Notes: a model not told the origin generated them from the sequence alone. 64,000 nucleotides of DNA from Glandiceps talaboti (GCF_964340395.1 NC_135557.1:20229725-20293724); one strand, 5' to 3'. Counted from the first letter of the stretch, positions 37,601 to 49,590 are shown. Made by a program: numbers and translations.

Positions 37601-40600
37601 ATTTGCATGAGAATGATCAGAAACTTTGTTGAGGTTACACATTCTTAGTACCCATAGATATAGAACATGAAAGGGAAAACGCTGAGTATATACCAATTAA
37701 AATGAAATGAAAACCATGAGACTTGTAACAGGCATGCTTCATCTGTAAATGTAGACCATTGTTGTAGCCATTGAGTGTGCTGTGCTTTGCTTTGCTTTTC
37801 CATTGCAGTGTCTCAGAAATCACAATCTCTCCCAAAAGAATATTATTTGTTCAGTTATTTTTTGTCTCATCTGCCGCACAATGCAATCAGTGTACCGTAC
37901 CATTGCACAGAGGTGGATCATTACGGTTTATTTTTATCACCGGATTCACCTGTTGCACATGTTATATTTTGTTCACCAATTCACGAATGTCTTTCTCCAT
38001 CCATTCATCCATCCATCCATCATTTTGCATCATCAGATCATTCGGCTGAAGACATTCCCATAGTAGTGTCTGCCATAGTTTCGTTTTTTCTCTTTCTTTT
38101 TTTCCAAATTCAAGTGGCCATCTTTTCCCTAATATATAAGCCATTTTGTCCAAGCCCCATCTCCCAGCAATAGCCCCATCTCCCAGCAATAGTGTTACTG
38201 TTAAATGGGTTCCCTTCTAGGATTTACCCCTATCCCAAGTATTTTTGTTTTCTAGAAAGTTGATTACTTTTTGCATTTTTTAATCTATGTGTGTGTATTT
38301 TTCTAATGGTTTATTTGTTCTGACATAGAGTTTTACTGCTTAATCCACTTTTTAAGTCTGTTGTTAACTTAAGTATTCTATTCCTGCTCGGCCTTTCCAC
38401 TAAATTACAAAATCAAGGAATGACTTTCAAATTAGTTGAAACAGTGCCCTGTCTGTGACAAAGATGCAGTGCGTGATTAAACTGGCAGGTACTTTGATAG
38501 TGCAGAGGGCTTATACCAATATTTTTGAGGTGCTCGTAATATCCGAGGATTGATTAGGTTGATATTGTGTACTTCTTTGCCTCTATATTTAGTGTACAAA
38601 TTCAAGTCATGTTTAATGTAAGCTTAGTTCCTACAAGCTTGTTGGTTTTGTGTATTCTTTGATGTGTTGCAACCTGTAAGAAAGATCTTCCTTGTCTATT
38701 GTAAGTTTGTCCAGTATTCCCAATTTATTTTGACATTCGCTGGTTTCTACCAATCTGAAACTTGCTGTATTCTCAATACATTATGGAATGCCTTGGCTTC
38801 TTCCTGTCCAGACCACATGTGCCATGTGGGGGATTTTTGAATATTCCCCGATAATCATTTTGTCCTTGGTTCCTTCCTGTCCAGACCACGTGCCATGTGG
38901 GGAATTTTTGAAATATTTCTTTGTTTCTGCCTGTCCCCCGACCAAGTGTGATACATGGCATATTCCTTGGTTTCTCCCTATCCGCATTTGCCATGTATAG
39001 GATTCTTTTCTCCAACTTATCAAGTTCAATGTAGTGTAGGGTTTTACCATTATTTATTAGAATTTTTTAAGTCAAGGTTTCTCGTGTCAAAAATAACATA
39101 AGTTTGAATGTTTGGTCAAATTGCCATCAAAAACATTTATTCTAAGGAACTGATATAAATATATTTCTGCACAACCATTCTGTCTAGTACTGTGTCATGC
39201 TGCGCAGACACTCTAAAAAGAGAAAGGAAATGAAAATGTAATTACGGATTTTTAGAATAAAAATGGGTAATTTTTGCACATAAGATAGTAGCTTTTCCAC
39301 CAGCATCATGTCATAGGAAATGTTCACATCACAGCAAAATATTTTCCAACATTCATGATGAAAATGCTTTGACATTACACCGCTATGGTGCGCAGTGCTA
39401 TAAAAGGTGGCAAACAATGGGAACATATAGAATTAGCATGTATCATTTCCTAGGAATTCAGTTGAATGATGTAAATAGTTGGGCAGATATGCTTTGAAAC
39501 ACTGGCAAATGTATATAGCATGTGGATCGTAACATTGCAGTATGAACATGTAGAAGATGAACAGAATGCAGACAAATTGTGCTGGAGCTCTTGAATACTA
39601 CATTTAATGTTTCCTGCTTCCTGCCTGTCAAGTCCTTCTAATGTTAAAAGATTTTGAAGGCCATACCTTACTTAGTTTTTGACCATACAGCGTATACTAC
39701 AGAGTTCTTTTCCTGCAACTGCTGTCCCTTGTTGGATATTATTGTCTGCTCCTCTTTGGCATAGATTAGTTTACTTCAGTGTAGTTTTAATATTCTTGTA
39801 GTGTTTTACTTGGCATAGTTTTGCAAACGCAGTGTAATAATTGTAGATGTGTGACTTCTAACGCATACATGCTTAGTTGACAAGAAAACACAGAAATGCA
39901 ACTATTTACATATCTGAAATGGCACAATATGATGAAAAGGAGTCGTTCAAAATTTTCTAGTAATACGATTGTACTTAATTCATCGCATGATTGTTCTAAC
40001 ATACAATATTTATCCTTGGCATTACTTTATTCCATCACTTTGAGAGTACCATGATCACAGTAATCAATTTTATATGATAACAAAGACACTAATGTCAATA
40101 TAGTGTGCTCCAGGACAAAATATTAAAGTACTTACTTTAGACCCTCCACGTTGAGGGTCTATGCTTTAGAAGACTCGACTGTCACCATCTTCAACTATAT
40201 AAGTTTGGCAATTTATTCTGGTTGTTGTAGGAAAGGTTTGCATCTGTAATGGTTATCTGTTTTTTCAAATCTTTTTGTGTCATAGTGGTATAAGTTGTAT
40301 ACAGTACTAACTCACTGTGGTTTAGGTGAGGGTGTACCAGTATTGAATCGTATCTATTCTTGTTGTTATCTTGTCTTACTATTGCCCCTAATCAGTATTT
40401 CTCCCAACAGCTTGAACTATTTTCTCAGGAGCTGATTCATATTTTAATTTTTCCTTCAAATACACACTACATAACAGAAGACTAAAACAAATTCATTCTA
40501 AATTGTCATTAAAATTAAGAAGTACTTGTATGTCCCCAATTCTTCCTCCCTCCTCCCCCCCCCCCCCCCCCATCCTCTCTTTAAATAAAAACTAACTAAA

Positions 40601-43495
40601 TGGCCCCTTCTCTGAAGACTAAGGTTTCATCTCTCAACTCTCCATTTTCTTCTTTACTTCCAAAGATCAACTACGTATATATTAGGGTTTTTTTTGATGG
40701 GTTCCTCATGCATTAAATTTCCTTTACACTTTTTGTAACCACATCGTAATAACCATTTTTTTTTCCATTTTTGGGTTAACCAGTTGAGGTATTATGTAAT
40801 AATACTGACCAATATGCTTTTATTTAAGCAAAGTAAAGATCTTATTTTCTGGCATTACTAAGTAACATTTTCTTCTCAGCCAAAATGACATCTTTTTAAA
40901 TTGACAAACTATCTCTTTCAATTTTTGCCATTTACAACTCTTACTTCATTTCATCCATAACAAGTTTAATTTTTTTCACATCACTTACATTGTGCACTTG
41001 TGATCACATGACGAGTGTTTTACGTATCACATGGTGCAGTTACCACATGTCTCCCACATGACATGTGGTAAAGGTACCATGTCATCCACATGGACATGGT
41101 GCAGGTATCCCATGGTATCCACATGACATTTGGTAAAGGCACCATGCTTCATTCACATGAACATTGTGCATGTATCCCATGTCATCCACATGGACATGGT
41201 GCAGGTATCCCATGGTATCCACATGACATTTGGTAAATGTACCATGTCATCCATATGAACATTGTGCAGGTACCACATGTCACTCACATGACATTTGCCT
41301 GATTTGGTAAAAGCGCAATACCACATGATACCTGGTGCAGGTATTCCATTCACACACACATAGCACAATTTATGTCAATGGCAAATCTGCAACTGTTGTC
41401 AAGGCAACGCAATGAAAGGAAATAAATAAAAAAAGAAACAAGAAAAAGGCTGATAAGCTTTAGCAAGCGTTGCATGGAGTAAAAAAAAGTAGTCGTTTCA
41501 TTTGCTTTTCTTGTACAATTTCTGTAAATGTAATATGTAAATAATGGTCATCTTGTTCATGGTTTGTTTCATTGAAGTACAATGTTTATCTGTATGGGCT
41601 CTCTATAATGGTAATGTTGGTGTATGTACAAGTCAATACTCAAACCAAGCACCGTTGCTCAATCTTCACACTATTCCTATTCTGCAGAAAAAGAAATCGC
41701 ATGGAATTTGAAATTCTAAATATTCATTGTTGAATTATGCTACGTATTTCTTGTGCGTCATAGAAGAGCAATTATTTTCAAGAATGTTGAATTTTGTTTA
41801 ATCCGGAAATTAAGTTTCAAATAAAGAGCACCAAATTACAAACTTTATCTCTCACTGAATCCCGGTGTTTCAGGAAAGCATTCTGGTTATCCATTAAAAA
41901 AGGGTATTTTATCAAGTTATTTGCATTACTTGAAGCACGCACACCTGTCAAGACTGACAGATTTGTACTTCTGCTTGGCATTGAGTTTGAAGATTGAACT
42001 ACCTAACTTTTCTAAGTATTGACTGACAAACATTTCATCATTCTTATGGTTTAGATTTTCACTTCTCTGTCAGCATTATCCCTATGATGTATTCCATGTC
42101 ATGTTTATATATATATATATCAATTTACAATCTTACATCAATCATTTGTACAAATAACTTTTGCAAGTCGCTCAGTAGCGGCGCTATTAAAACCAAGACC
42201 CAGACCAGAGTATTCACATCATCTTGTAAACCATTCATTTTATAGATCATTCCATTTTCAAATGACAATCTAATATATAACACATCACTTGGAATTTGTC
42301 ATAGTCTAATTTTGTTCTGAAAGATTTACATGTTATTACAACTCAGATTGAGTCAAGGACAAGCTTTAATATAGTAACGTTCACTGATACACAACCAAGT
42401 TACTTTTGTTCATGTCTCTGTTTCGATAACTTGACTGTTGCCTTCCTCGGAACAAACTGATGATTACTTTTCACCGCTAGAGGGCAGTGTGGTGAATAAA
42501 TTGTACCATACGTGACTGAGTCGAAACCTCCCTTCGTCTCTGTTCAACACTGAGGAGGATTTCCTTATTCTGATGGCCTCCTTTATCCATCACATCTTCC
42601 TGTCACTCTCCCTAGCTTTCCAAAACTGTGGCACCTTCCCAGTCTGTAACATAATTCCTTCTGCTGACATGATCTGTGACAGCTGGTTAGTTTTCTCTCC
42701 TGACTCCAAGTAAACTTTCTTCCCTATATGTTATCAACTTCTGTGTTATGTTCCACCAAACGAACTCCAAAAAAGCCTCCCAGTTTCACCGATATATACT
42801 TCATACGAAACATAGACATGAACGAAAGTAACTTAGTTGTGTATCAAAGAACAGTGTTATATTATTGAGATTCCAACCTTATGAACCTGGAAGCACAATC
42901 TTTGTTTAGGTGACACTTGAATACATAAGTCTCTACGAAACTGCAGCTTGATTATTTGAAATACAGATGAATTGTCATCTTCATGAAAAAGGAAAATTTA
43001 CACAAAACTAAATTCACAAACTTCAGATATAAATTGCGATATACTTTTCCAATAAAAGTTGTGGTCACAAAGTTGCCACTTTACAAATTTTAGCAGCATT
43101 ATTAGTCATGATATTTTCTCATGATACCGAAAATTTATTATAACCAATATTTTTAGGAATAAAAGAAATGTAATCCAACAAAACTCAAGTTGAAATGAGA
43201 TGTAAATCTATCAAAACCTTGCCTTTGTCACTACAGCAATATTTGTTGCAGTGATCACCTCACAGCAGAAATGAATTTATAAGATACTTACACCGTTTAT
43301 TGTCTTGTTGTCTCCTCAGGTGCCGATGCCGACACCAGCACAGGCGGTTGCACCAAGGGATGCGTAGCAGGAATCATTATAGCTCTCCTAGTTCTTATCG
43401 TAGGTGTCTCTGTTCTCGTTTTCTGCTACTTTAGAAGGAACAAGAGTACAAAGAAAACTGACAAGAATGAGAAAAAGAAGGGTAAATTAGTGTAG
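28491..43495 (+). CDS. Two-Ig-domain type-I membrane protein (gene span, exons listed separately)
   Basis: The order is V-like Ig domain (two exons), long C2-like Ig domain (one exon), two Thr/Ser/Pro-rich stalk exons, then a transmembrane helix with a basic stop-transfer and short Lys-rich tail. Exon lengths 203+118, 450, 81, 75 and 162 all keep frame. Module boundaries are phase 1, as usual for IgSF genes, so stalk exons or the C2 exon could be skipped without frameshift. The architecture resembles cell-adhesion or immune receptors of the nectin/CD80-like kind, but I cannot name an orthologue. The ectodomain contains no N-x-S/T sequon; the stalk offers many O-glycosylation sites. The role is inferred to be cell-surface recognition or adhesion. 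The first coding exon and true 3' end are uncertain. Confidence 0.85.
29355..29472 (+). CDS. Ig gene exon: C-terminal half of V-like Ig domain
   Basis: The acceptor GGTTACAG ends at 29354; the donor GTAAGT is at 29473. Entry is phase 0, exit phase 1. It encodes LKLTAVDYSREGRYQCTVAN, the classical D-x-x-x-G-x-Y-x-C motif of the E-F strands, then the G strand. With the previous exon, the two domain cysteines are 63 residues apart, in the V-set range. An open frame runs on past the donor to 29490 but adds only a few unrelated residues. Confidence 0.88.
29918..30230. repeat. 313-bp near-perfect palindrome in an intron
   Basis: The left arm (29918-30063) and right arm (30079-30230) are inverted copies, with the right arm longer by a small insertion (GCTTGG near 30128) and few substitutions. 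The loop is only 15 bp (30064-30078) and contains GGCTTCGCC. The flanks carry a possible duplication: GAGGTGATTTT on the left and AGGGTGATTTT on the right, suggesting insertion of a fold-back element with a target duplication of about 10 bp. Transcription of the Ig gene would produce a long RNA hairpin. The minus frame 29714-30079 is a by-product of the palindrome. Confidence 0.92.
30337..30786 (+). CDS. Ig gene exon: long C2-like Ig domain
   Basis: The acceptor CTTTTCAG ends at 30336; the donor GTAAGT is at 30787. It is a symmetric phase 1-1 exon of 450 nt. The domain carries SRTCTASNVKPKADLTW (B-strand cysteine and C-strand tryptophan in the pattern seen in CD80-like C2 and nectin domains) and ENLKIEVKCKAKQTGY (F-strand cysteine). 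The cysteines are about 94 residues apart, much longer than a normal C2 domain, with a Gly/Asp/Thr-rich insertion in the middle (NDDGTTDTES region). The open frame extends upstream of the acceptor to 30276, but the splice signal and phase fix the exon start. Confidence 0.92.
30787..33081. other. Intron after the C2 exon
   Basis: It contains a short GT microsatellite near 31720 and most of the A/C-rich degenerate tandem repeat at 32520-32900. No further Ig exon was seen. The open frame at 31866-32165 is AT-rich and unsupported. Confidence 0.6.
32520..32900 (+). repeat. Degenerate A-rich tandem repeat
   Basis: Short words (ACAGAACAATTCAAAATGTA, AACAAACAGAAATGTACA, and runs of AAAC) recur in shuffled order about eight to ten times. 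The Cys/Phe/Leu-rich frames on the minus strand (32414-32987) come from this composition. Confidence 0.85.
33082..33162 (+). CDS. Ig gene exon: Thr-rich stalk 1
   Basis: The acceptor TACCCACCCAG ends at 33081; the donor GTATGA is at 33163. It is a symmetric phase 1-1 exon of 81 nt. It encodes QALTTPPADDVATTTTSTTT followed by TTTSPTSK, a mucin-like spacer expected to be O-glycosylated and extended. The Thr run is built on an ACT trinucleotide repeat, so its length is likely variable. The donor is not the strongest, which would suit optional inclusion. Confidence 0.8.
33163..36861. other. Intron between stalk exons
   Basis: AT-rich, with a G14 tract (33562-33575), a TA repeat near 34350 and a C12 tract (35898-35909). 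A weak acceptor at 33772 opens a phase-1 frame of about 27 codons with a stop; it was considered as a secreted-form terminal exon but not accepted. No other exon was found. Confidence 0.55.
36862..36936 (+). CDS. Ig gene exon: stalk 2
   Basis: The acceptor AATCCCAACAG ends at 36861; the predicted donor GTCTGG is at 36937. It is a symmetric phase 1-1 exon of 75 nt encoding KEEVVTTITSKPEPPTKSSV then TSKP. Pro/Thr/Ser/Lys-rich, it continues the stalk. The donor lacks the usual purine at +3, which makes read-through into the following sequence plausible (see 36937-37127). Confidence 0.75.
36937..37127 (+). CDS. Possible read-through 3' end of the Ig gene with its own membrane segment
   Basis: If the weak donor at 36937 is not used, the stalk-2 frame continues without a stop for 63 codons to TAA or TAG at 37125-37127. 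It passes through a strongly hydrophobic run (YAFSLLVAICVLSLIVLISL and further) and ends with a short KKKQ-containing tail. The layout is stalk, helix, basic tail, as expected of an alternative anchor. T-rich DNA readily encodes hydrophobic residues, so coincidence is possible. No AATAAA was seen close downstream. Confidence 0.35.
37141..37299 (-). mobile_element. MITE-like element, family A, inverted copy
   Basis: CAGTGTGCTCTCTAAG at 37141 and AAGAGGGCACACCC near 37288 are the inverted ends. The interior matches, on the opposite strand, the copies at 395-561 and 21792-21950. It begins only 14 bp after the read-through stop, so that candidate 3' end would run straight into it. Confidence 0.75.
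37809..38173 (+). CDS. Possible alternative last exon with another membrane segment
   Basis: A strong acceptor (GCTTTTCCATTGCAG, ending 37808) opens a phase-1 frame of about 120 codons that stops at 38171-38173. Joined to the stalk-2 exon (final G), it starts V-S-Q-K-S-Q. It contains an acidic/polar stretch (CTEVDHYGLFLSPDSPVAHV), a Ser/His/Pro-rich stretch built on CATC repeats, and a hydrophobic run (IPIVVSAIVSFFLFLFFQIQ) near its end. All three + frames are open here because the DNA is pyrimidine-rich, which weakens the case. There is no known homology. Confidence 0.3.
38791..39005 (+). repeat. Diverged tandem repeat, unit about 70-75 bp
   Basis: CTTCCTGTCCAGACCAC, GTGCCATGTGGGG and ATTTTTGAA recur in order at about 38800 and 38875, with a weaker third copy from about 38940. 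Confidence 0.85.
41035..41350 (+). repeat. CATG-rich tandem repeat
   Basis: Units alternate CCACATG(G/A)ACAT, TGGTGCAGGTATCCCATG and TGGTAAAGGTACCATG-type words with a period of about 60 bp and half-period similarity. Much of it is locally palindromic (CACATGTGG, GGTACC). Confidence 0.85.
42473..42489 (+). promoter_or_regulatory. CTCF-like motif
   Basis: ACCGCTAGAGGGCAGTG agrees with the conserved bilaterian CTCF core (CC-N-S-NAG-RKGGC-R-S). It lies in the last large intron. Similar words are at 55927 (minus), 59417 (+) and 60556 (minus). A sequence match only. Confidence 0.35.
43320..43481 (+). CDS. Ig gene exon: transmembrane helix and basic tail
   Basis: The acceptor GTCTCCTCAG ends at 43319; the donor GTAAAT is at 43482. 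It is a symmetric phase 1-1 exon of 162 nt. It encodes a short membrane-proximal segment with CTKGC, the helix VAGIIIALLVLIVGVSVLVF then CYF, and the stop-transfer RRNKSTKKTDKNEKKK. The two juxtamembrane cysteines could pair between chains, and the Cys at the inner membrane face could be acylated. If unspliced, the frame adds G-K-L-V and stops at 43493-43495, so this may itself be the last exon. Confidence 0.9.
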
Positions 43496-44039
43496 TTACG
43501 ACATGTATATGTATGTCACCAACAGGCTTTCCATCTCATTATGAGTTTTTCATCTTTTTATGGTGATGGTGAATTTTTGATGGTGGTGGTAATGGGGGTT
43601 TTTTTTTTGGTGGTGATGGGTGCACTATTGGCACTCTTTATCTAGGATGTTTCCACACAGAGAATCGTAATATGTCCAGATTTCAAATCTGTTGCAAAAA
43701 TGGATTAAGATGACTGTTTGTTTTGTTGAGAAATAAGATCCAGGATTATGGGACATCAGAGTTCAAATTTGTATAAAGTTAAGAAGATTATATTGTTTAT
43801 TACTATTCATTTATTAGTCCTGAATTAGTCAAGTCTATAACCCTTACAAAATAGATTACAAGATAGAACCACAAATGCATAAACCACACAATAGATCGAG
43901 AAGAAAGACACAGAAATGATATCAACAATAGTAAATAGACTGACTAATTTGATATAATAATGATTGCAATAGTATTTACATGTCAAAGAACAAGGGGTGG
44001 ATTTCAGCGACAGGTGTCAAATTAAAAGCCCATGTCAAA

Positions 44040-44262
44040 TTAGGATTAAAAGTTTAAGGGAAATTGAAACCCTGGCCTTTAAATTTCTACTGATAAGATA
44101 ACACAAATGTGAGAACCTGGGATTGAAACCCTGGCCTTTAAATCTCCACCGATAAGATAACACAAATGTGAGAACCTGGGATTGAAACCCTAGCCTTTAT
44201 GGCTGCTCTGATAAGATAACACAAATGTGAGAACCTAGGATTGAAACCCTGGCCTTTAATAT
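44040..44262 (+). repeat. 60-bp tandem repeat, about four units
   Basis: The unit contains ATTGAAACCCTGGCCTTTAA, GATAAGATAACACAAATGTG and AGAACCTGG. Adjacent copies are almost identical. A single diverged unit sits at 7617-7670, so the monomer existed as a dispersed sequence before it was amplified here. Confidence 0.93.
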
Positions 44263-47200
44263 TAGGATATCAATGATATAGTGTTTCAGCTTGTAATCCA
44301 TACTATAGCCAGGTCAAATGATGGGAAAGCCAGGCCAAATGACGGGAAAGCCAGAGGCCGAATGATGAGATAATAGGTGTAGGAGAACTTACCTTGGACT
44401 CTGATGAACATAACCTGGATTCTAATGGTACCCAGGGGGGTCTAAATTATAACTGATCCTCAAATTATAGAAAATTTGGAAAGTTATATAATGAAATATA
44501 GCCAGCATCAAGGTCTCCATCTTCAGTGCTATGATCTTATGGAGGACCAAACTAAAAAGGGGGATGCAGTGGTGTTGATAACAAATCAAATAACCGCATG
44601 GCATGGCACAGATCTTTTAACACTCTGCCTAATTTGCAATGACAAACAATACAAAGCCTTTCCTATGCTTTACCAATAAACTACCCATTGAAATTAATTT
44701 GCGAAACCATCCACCATAATACTAACTAACAAGTGTGAATGCTAACACAAGTGAAGAAATACTAGATTTGTGAGTGCTTTGGAGTTAAGGTTAACCAGTG
44801 TGTTGTTTAGGCATTAATGCTGCATACAACAGCTTTGAATTTGACTGAACTGCATTTCGATAACAAGTTTACAAGATTGATGAGTTTGCAAGCTGCAATC
44901 TTACACTAGGGGAAAAACTATCAACTGACCAATTTTACACTAGTTCTGCTGTGATATCGTTTCAAGTGCTATTTGTTGAAGATATTGAAAAGGGTACAAC
45001 AAGTTGTTAGCCCTGGTCACATGATGACCACATAACCCAGGAATGCTGTAATACCAGTATTAGGACAGTAATCACCTGGTAATGAACTGCAAAAACCAAA
45101 CCATAGGTTTCTGCTTAAATGATCCAGGACTTGTTTGCATTTAGTGTGAGATTACGCTGCCCTGAAAACTACAGTTGGGGTCTTTAGACTTTTTTTCTGT
45201 TTGCAGCTAAGATAAGCCCTTGCCATAAAAACCTGACAAAGAAATTCACAAATACTTGAAATGATGCATCACAAAAACACAAGTGTGACAGGAAAGTGCC
45301 CTGTAATTAGACCCACGTCAGAGTTCTCAAACTCTGTTTGAATGATGATGATTATGTTTTTGAAAGGTAAATTCAATGCAGTTCAGTTTTTCAAGATGTT
45401 TATTTGATTGGCCCTTTTCATGCCACTAGATGCACATAAGTTGAGATCAGCCTTAGTCCTGGGTAGGTGTGGGTGGGGTAATGTTTTATAAACAGGACAT
45501 AAGAAAAAATACTTTTAGCATCCTAAAGAAAGTGATTTTCAATAATTGGGCAAAGAAGTTTGTTTCGCTTTTGAGGCATAAACCGGAAGGATCTTGTTTG
45601 GCATGGAAAGGGTCTATTGATATTGTAGATACTAACACAAAATCTCTTAGTTGCCAGTAATCTGTGTTATGTCAACCAGTCCACAGTCTTGTCTTGTGTG
45701 TACATGTTACTGTAGTCTCACCGTTTGTTGGTGTGCATGTCTGTAATTCTATTTTCCGTCACAGTCACCCCTCTTAGTTGACAGTTTGTGGAAAACTCAT
45801 AGCTGAAGACTGCAATTAACTTAATTTATTCAGTTTATGAATTAGAATGTCACTAAACAGTTCAGAATTGTTCAAATTTTACTCGCAATATTTATTGAAC
45901 AAAACAAATTTGTGTGCACTCAGTAACTGGACTCCCTTGTAAATGTTTATGTTGCAAGTTACTGTTCAATCGCTTCTATTTGATACAACTATATGAAAAG
46001 CAAAAGAAACTGCGTGTGGTGCACTTGAAGATAGCAAGATTGAATGCATGCAGTGTCTTGCAACATTTTGTCTAAATGGAAATGAACTAACGTGCCACTA
46101 TACAGACATCAAAGCATTGCCACACAGATGTCTAGTTGCAATACGTTTAAATGGTTTATTTCATTCAGACTAAAGGTAGCAAGAAATTGTGATCTGGCTG
46201 TCTAAAATGCAGTGTCTTAATGGTTTCTGCTTGGTTGAATCAAGTGGAGGATATGAATAGTAATGTGCAGCCTGCTGTAACTAAAGAGATAAATATTATT
46301 CAAATTACATTTCAAGAAATTCAAAACAAAAGGGAAAAGTTGATTTTGAAATTGAAGCAATATCGTAGTGAATAAACCAGAGGTTTTGGTGATTTGGAAT
46401 ACACTACTGAATAGCAACAACATGACTTTCCATAATTTGTAAAGCATAATGTGATTTGGTTTATAACAAGCGTTTCTAACACCCAAAAGTAGACAACAAA
46501 TCTCAGCTGAATTTTCCCACAAGCTGATCAAATACTATGTGTACCATTACCAATAAGAGTTTAGAAGCACCTTTAAATTTTATGCCCACAGTTTCGCTTT
46601 GTTTTATTTTACATGAGGGGACTGTATGTACCTTCATGTATGTGATTGTTGGTTGTATGTGGAATGTGTGTGGTTAAGTAAATTGTTCAGAAGAGATTTT
46701 GTCCATAAATTTTAGATAGGAATTATTCACACATAATTTTTTTTAAAAAAGCAGTTAAATTAAATCCAAACTCTACATGCAAACATAAGGAACTACCAGT
46801 GATTTACAGCTCAAAACTAAACATTCAAATGCAATACCCCCCCCCCCCCCCAAAAAAAAAAAAAAAAAAAACATGTTTATTTTTCAAAACACTTGCGTTA
46901 CATAGAATTTTTTATGGTTCGACAGTAGCTACTGTTATAAATGAGTCATTCCTTGGGGCATCTGGTCAACAGGAATTCTATAATTTGTATAAAAATAGGT
47001 AAAGTTGGTGATAATCTGTATCAAAAAATCCACAAACAGAAATATATTTATCAGTTGATATTGCAGTATTGTAAGGAGAATAACATGTGTTTGTGGGGCT
47101 GCCCGGGCAGCTGAAAAAGTAAATCTAAAATTTATGGACAACACTTTTTTGAATATATAAAGATGTATACTAGATAATTACACTCCCTAGAAACTTGTGT

Positions 47201-47952
47201 AACAACTTGCATGTAATATACGTCTTAGAGATAAAAAAAATATACACCTTACCTGCATGACAAGATACTTGGGATCTTGTGGTGTTAGTCACTTACGACA
47301 AACCAATGTGTCTTTTAGCTTTGTTCTGCATTGGCCAGAGAACTGACCAGTTCTGTAATAACATGGCATGGTTTGTCGTTATGTAACGTCACTGTGATCC
47401 CTTTGTAAAGTAATTTGACTGTCTACATCACTGTCTGCTTAATGCAAGATTGTTTATGCTTAATAAAAAAAAAAGTTGTTTGGTTCCGGTTACCATACCC
47501 CCACCTATTTTTTCACACCGACCCTAAACTTTTTTTTTACGTATTCGAGAAAGAAAAAAAATAAAGTAGTGAAAATCGTCAAGTCTCGCAAGAAATAGTG
47601 GATGCAGAAATTGAAATCAACTTAAAAAGACAATATAAAACTGTTATTCCAATCTGTATTGGCTGTACATCTGATGAGAAGAGACCAATAACACAGAGAC
47701 CACACATAACTAACTGAGCTAGACACTTGCATATGAAAAAAAAAATTAAAAATCTACCTACCCCACCACCTATTCTGAAATTGAATGTAATCGGAACCAT
47801 ACAATAGGTTTTTTTACACCTAATGACATTAAGTTGTAAGACCCACTCGCATCTACTAGTCATTCAAACTCATGGTCAACATGCTCTAGTAATTATAAAG
47901 ATAATTTGCATTATATATACACATCAGTTAATTGTATATAAATAGTTTAATT

Positions 47953-47953
47953 A

Positions 47954-47994
<41 letters not shown>

Positions 47995-48187
47995 CATATA
48001 TGCATGCATGCATCATGCATACATACATACATACATACATACATACATACATACATGCATACATACATACATACATACATACATACATACATACACACAC
48101 ACATACCTACATCCATCCACCCACCCACCCATACATCCATACATACATACATACATACATACATACATACATACATACATACATACA
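47953..48187 (+). repeat. (AT)n and (CATA)n microsatellites
   Basis: A TA dinucleotide run (about 47960-47991) is followed by interrupted CATA repeats to 48187, with CCAC/CCAT variants in the middle. Frames on both strands here are translated repeats. Confidence 0.97.
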
Positions 48188-49590
48188 GAACAGTTGAAAT
48201 GATCACCGTAATAAGGAATGTATCATTTATTTAAAAAGTTCACAACCCAACACATATGAAAGATACCATTTCATGACAATCCCACCAGTATTAGGCTATC
48301 ATGAATCAAAAGTCATCTCCAACCATAACATACCCACTGAAAACACAATTCAAAGTATACATGTACATTTACCAAGCCTGTGTCATCATCATCATTTATA
48401 TATATTTGCCTGTTGATATCATTCTCTCCTTACATGATATCATATCATATGTCTATCCAGCATGATAGGCACCGACCTCCACAGATCTTCAGTTTTCTTT
48501 TAACCGTGCACCATCTTAATTTTTTTTTTATAAGGTTTTTTTTTTACAAGACATACATGTACATGTTCCTTGTCTACCCTGCCAACAGTTCCATTTCATT
48601 CATCTAGATACCTACAGAATGATGTACATTCCTGCCAGCCAATGTATTTAACAAATTCCTCATGATTGTAGCCCAGGACACTATGAAATCATTCTCAAAT
48701 CCATGAAAGCTGAATTAGAAAGTTCCAAAATAAAGTCACATTGAAAAAAAGATCTCTTTCTCAAACATGTGTTCATATCATTTGGACTTGATATTGAACA
48801 AAACTTTGTAAAAAAAAGGAAATATTCTTTTTTGTGAAATTTATGCTTATGGTAATTTGATATGGTTTTATTGGCATGTCATATTGAGCAAAACCTTGTT
48901 ATAATTTTCTGAAACTTGTGCTCATGTCATTTTGATTTACTAACGTAATCTCATGAAAAGTGGAAAATGATTGATAAGAAGTTTGCTGACAGCAGAAAAT
49001 AATACGATGTCTTTCATTACCCGATCAAAAAGAGAAGAGAAAAATGACATCACAAACGTAAATACAAAGAAGCAAAAAATCAGATTGGATAACCGGAGTC
49101 AGAAAATAGCTATGCTAATCATGTCGGACCCCTAGAAACAGTAAATAATGGTACAAGTTTAGGGTGTAAATAAATAAATCTACTCTCTATAGTGACATGT
49201 GTTGGCAGAAATGTACAGCAGAATCGTAGGCATATTGATATCATCAGTAGATGTACGAAGAAAAAGTTACTACTGACAAATTTTGCAGCTTTTTTGAAAC
49301 TTCTGTAGCAGCTGTTGATGATTTATATGTAGTGGTGATGGAGAGTGTAAAATCATGCTAAAATAGTAAAATATGTCAGTAGAAACTTTTTCATGTATTA
49401 CCTTATTGACAAGAGTGGGTGACAAGGATGCTATATATGAGTAGGGAACCTAACCTGTGTTATGCAAAATAGCTATTTAATATGCGTACTCTTATGTGTG
49501 AATTATGCATACTCATACTTGTAAATAGGCTAAAATTCTGTGTATATGTATATAGCTATTACTTTTTTCATGATTGACCCTTTTTTGCAG

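Larger units (their letters stand above)
38174..43319. other. Intron before the transmembrane exon
   Basis: Contains a duplicated block (38791-39005), a C17 tract (40555-40571), a CATG-rich tandem repeat (41035-41350) and a CTCF-like motif (42473-42489). No further exon was accepted. AT-rich frames at 39184-40002 and 41794-41997 are unsupported. Confidence 0.55.
43496..49590. other. Intron or 3' flank of the Ig gene
   Basis: Contains a 60-bp tandem repeat (44040-44262), a C15/A20 double homopolymer (46837-46871) and microsatellites (47953-48187). A good acceptor at 45206 opens a phase-1 frame of only 17 codons and was not accepted. The frames at 44476-44679 and 46217-46531 have no support. 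Confidence 0.55.

Noticed and set aside
45207-45259. Phase-1 frame of 17 codons after a strong acceptor
   Set aside because: Too short to support, with no nearby polyadenylation word; good acceptors are frequent in long introns.
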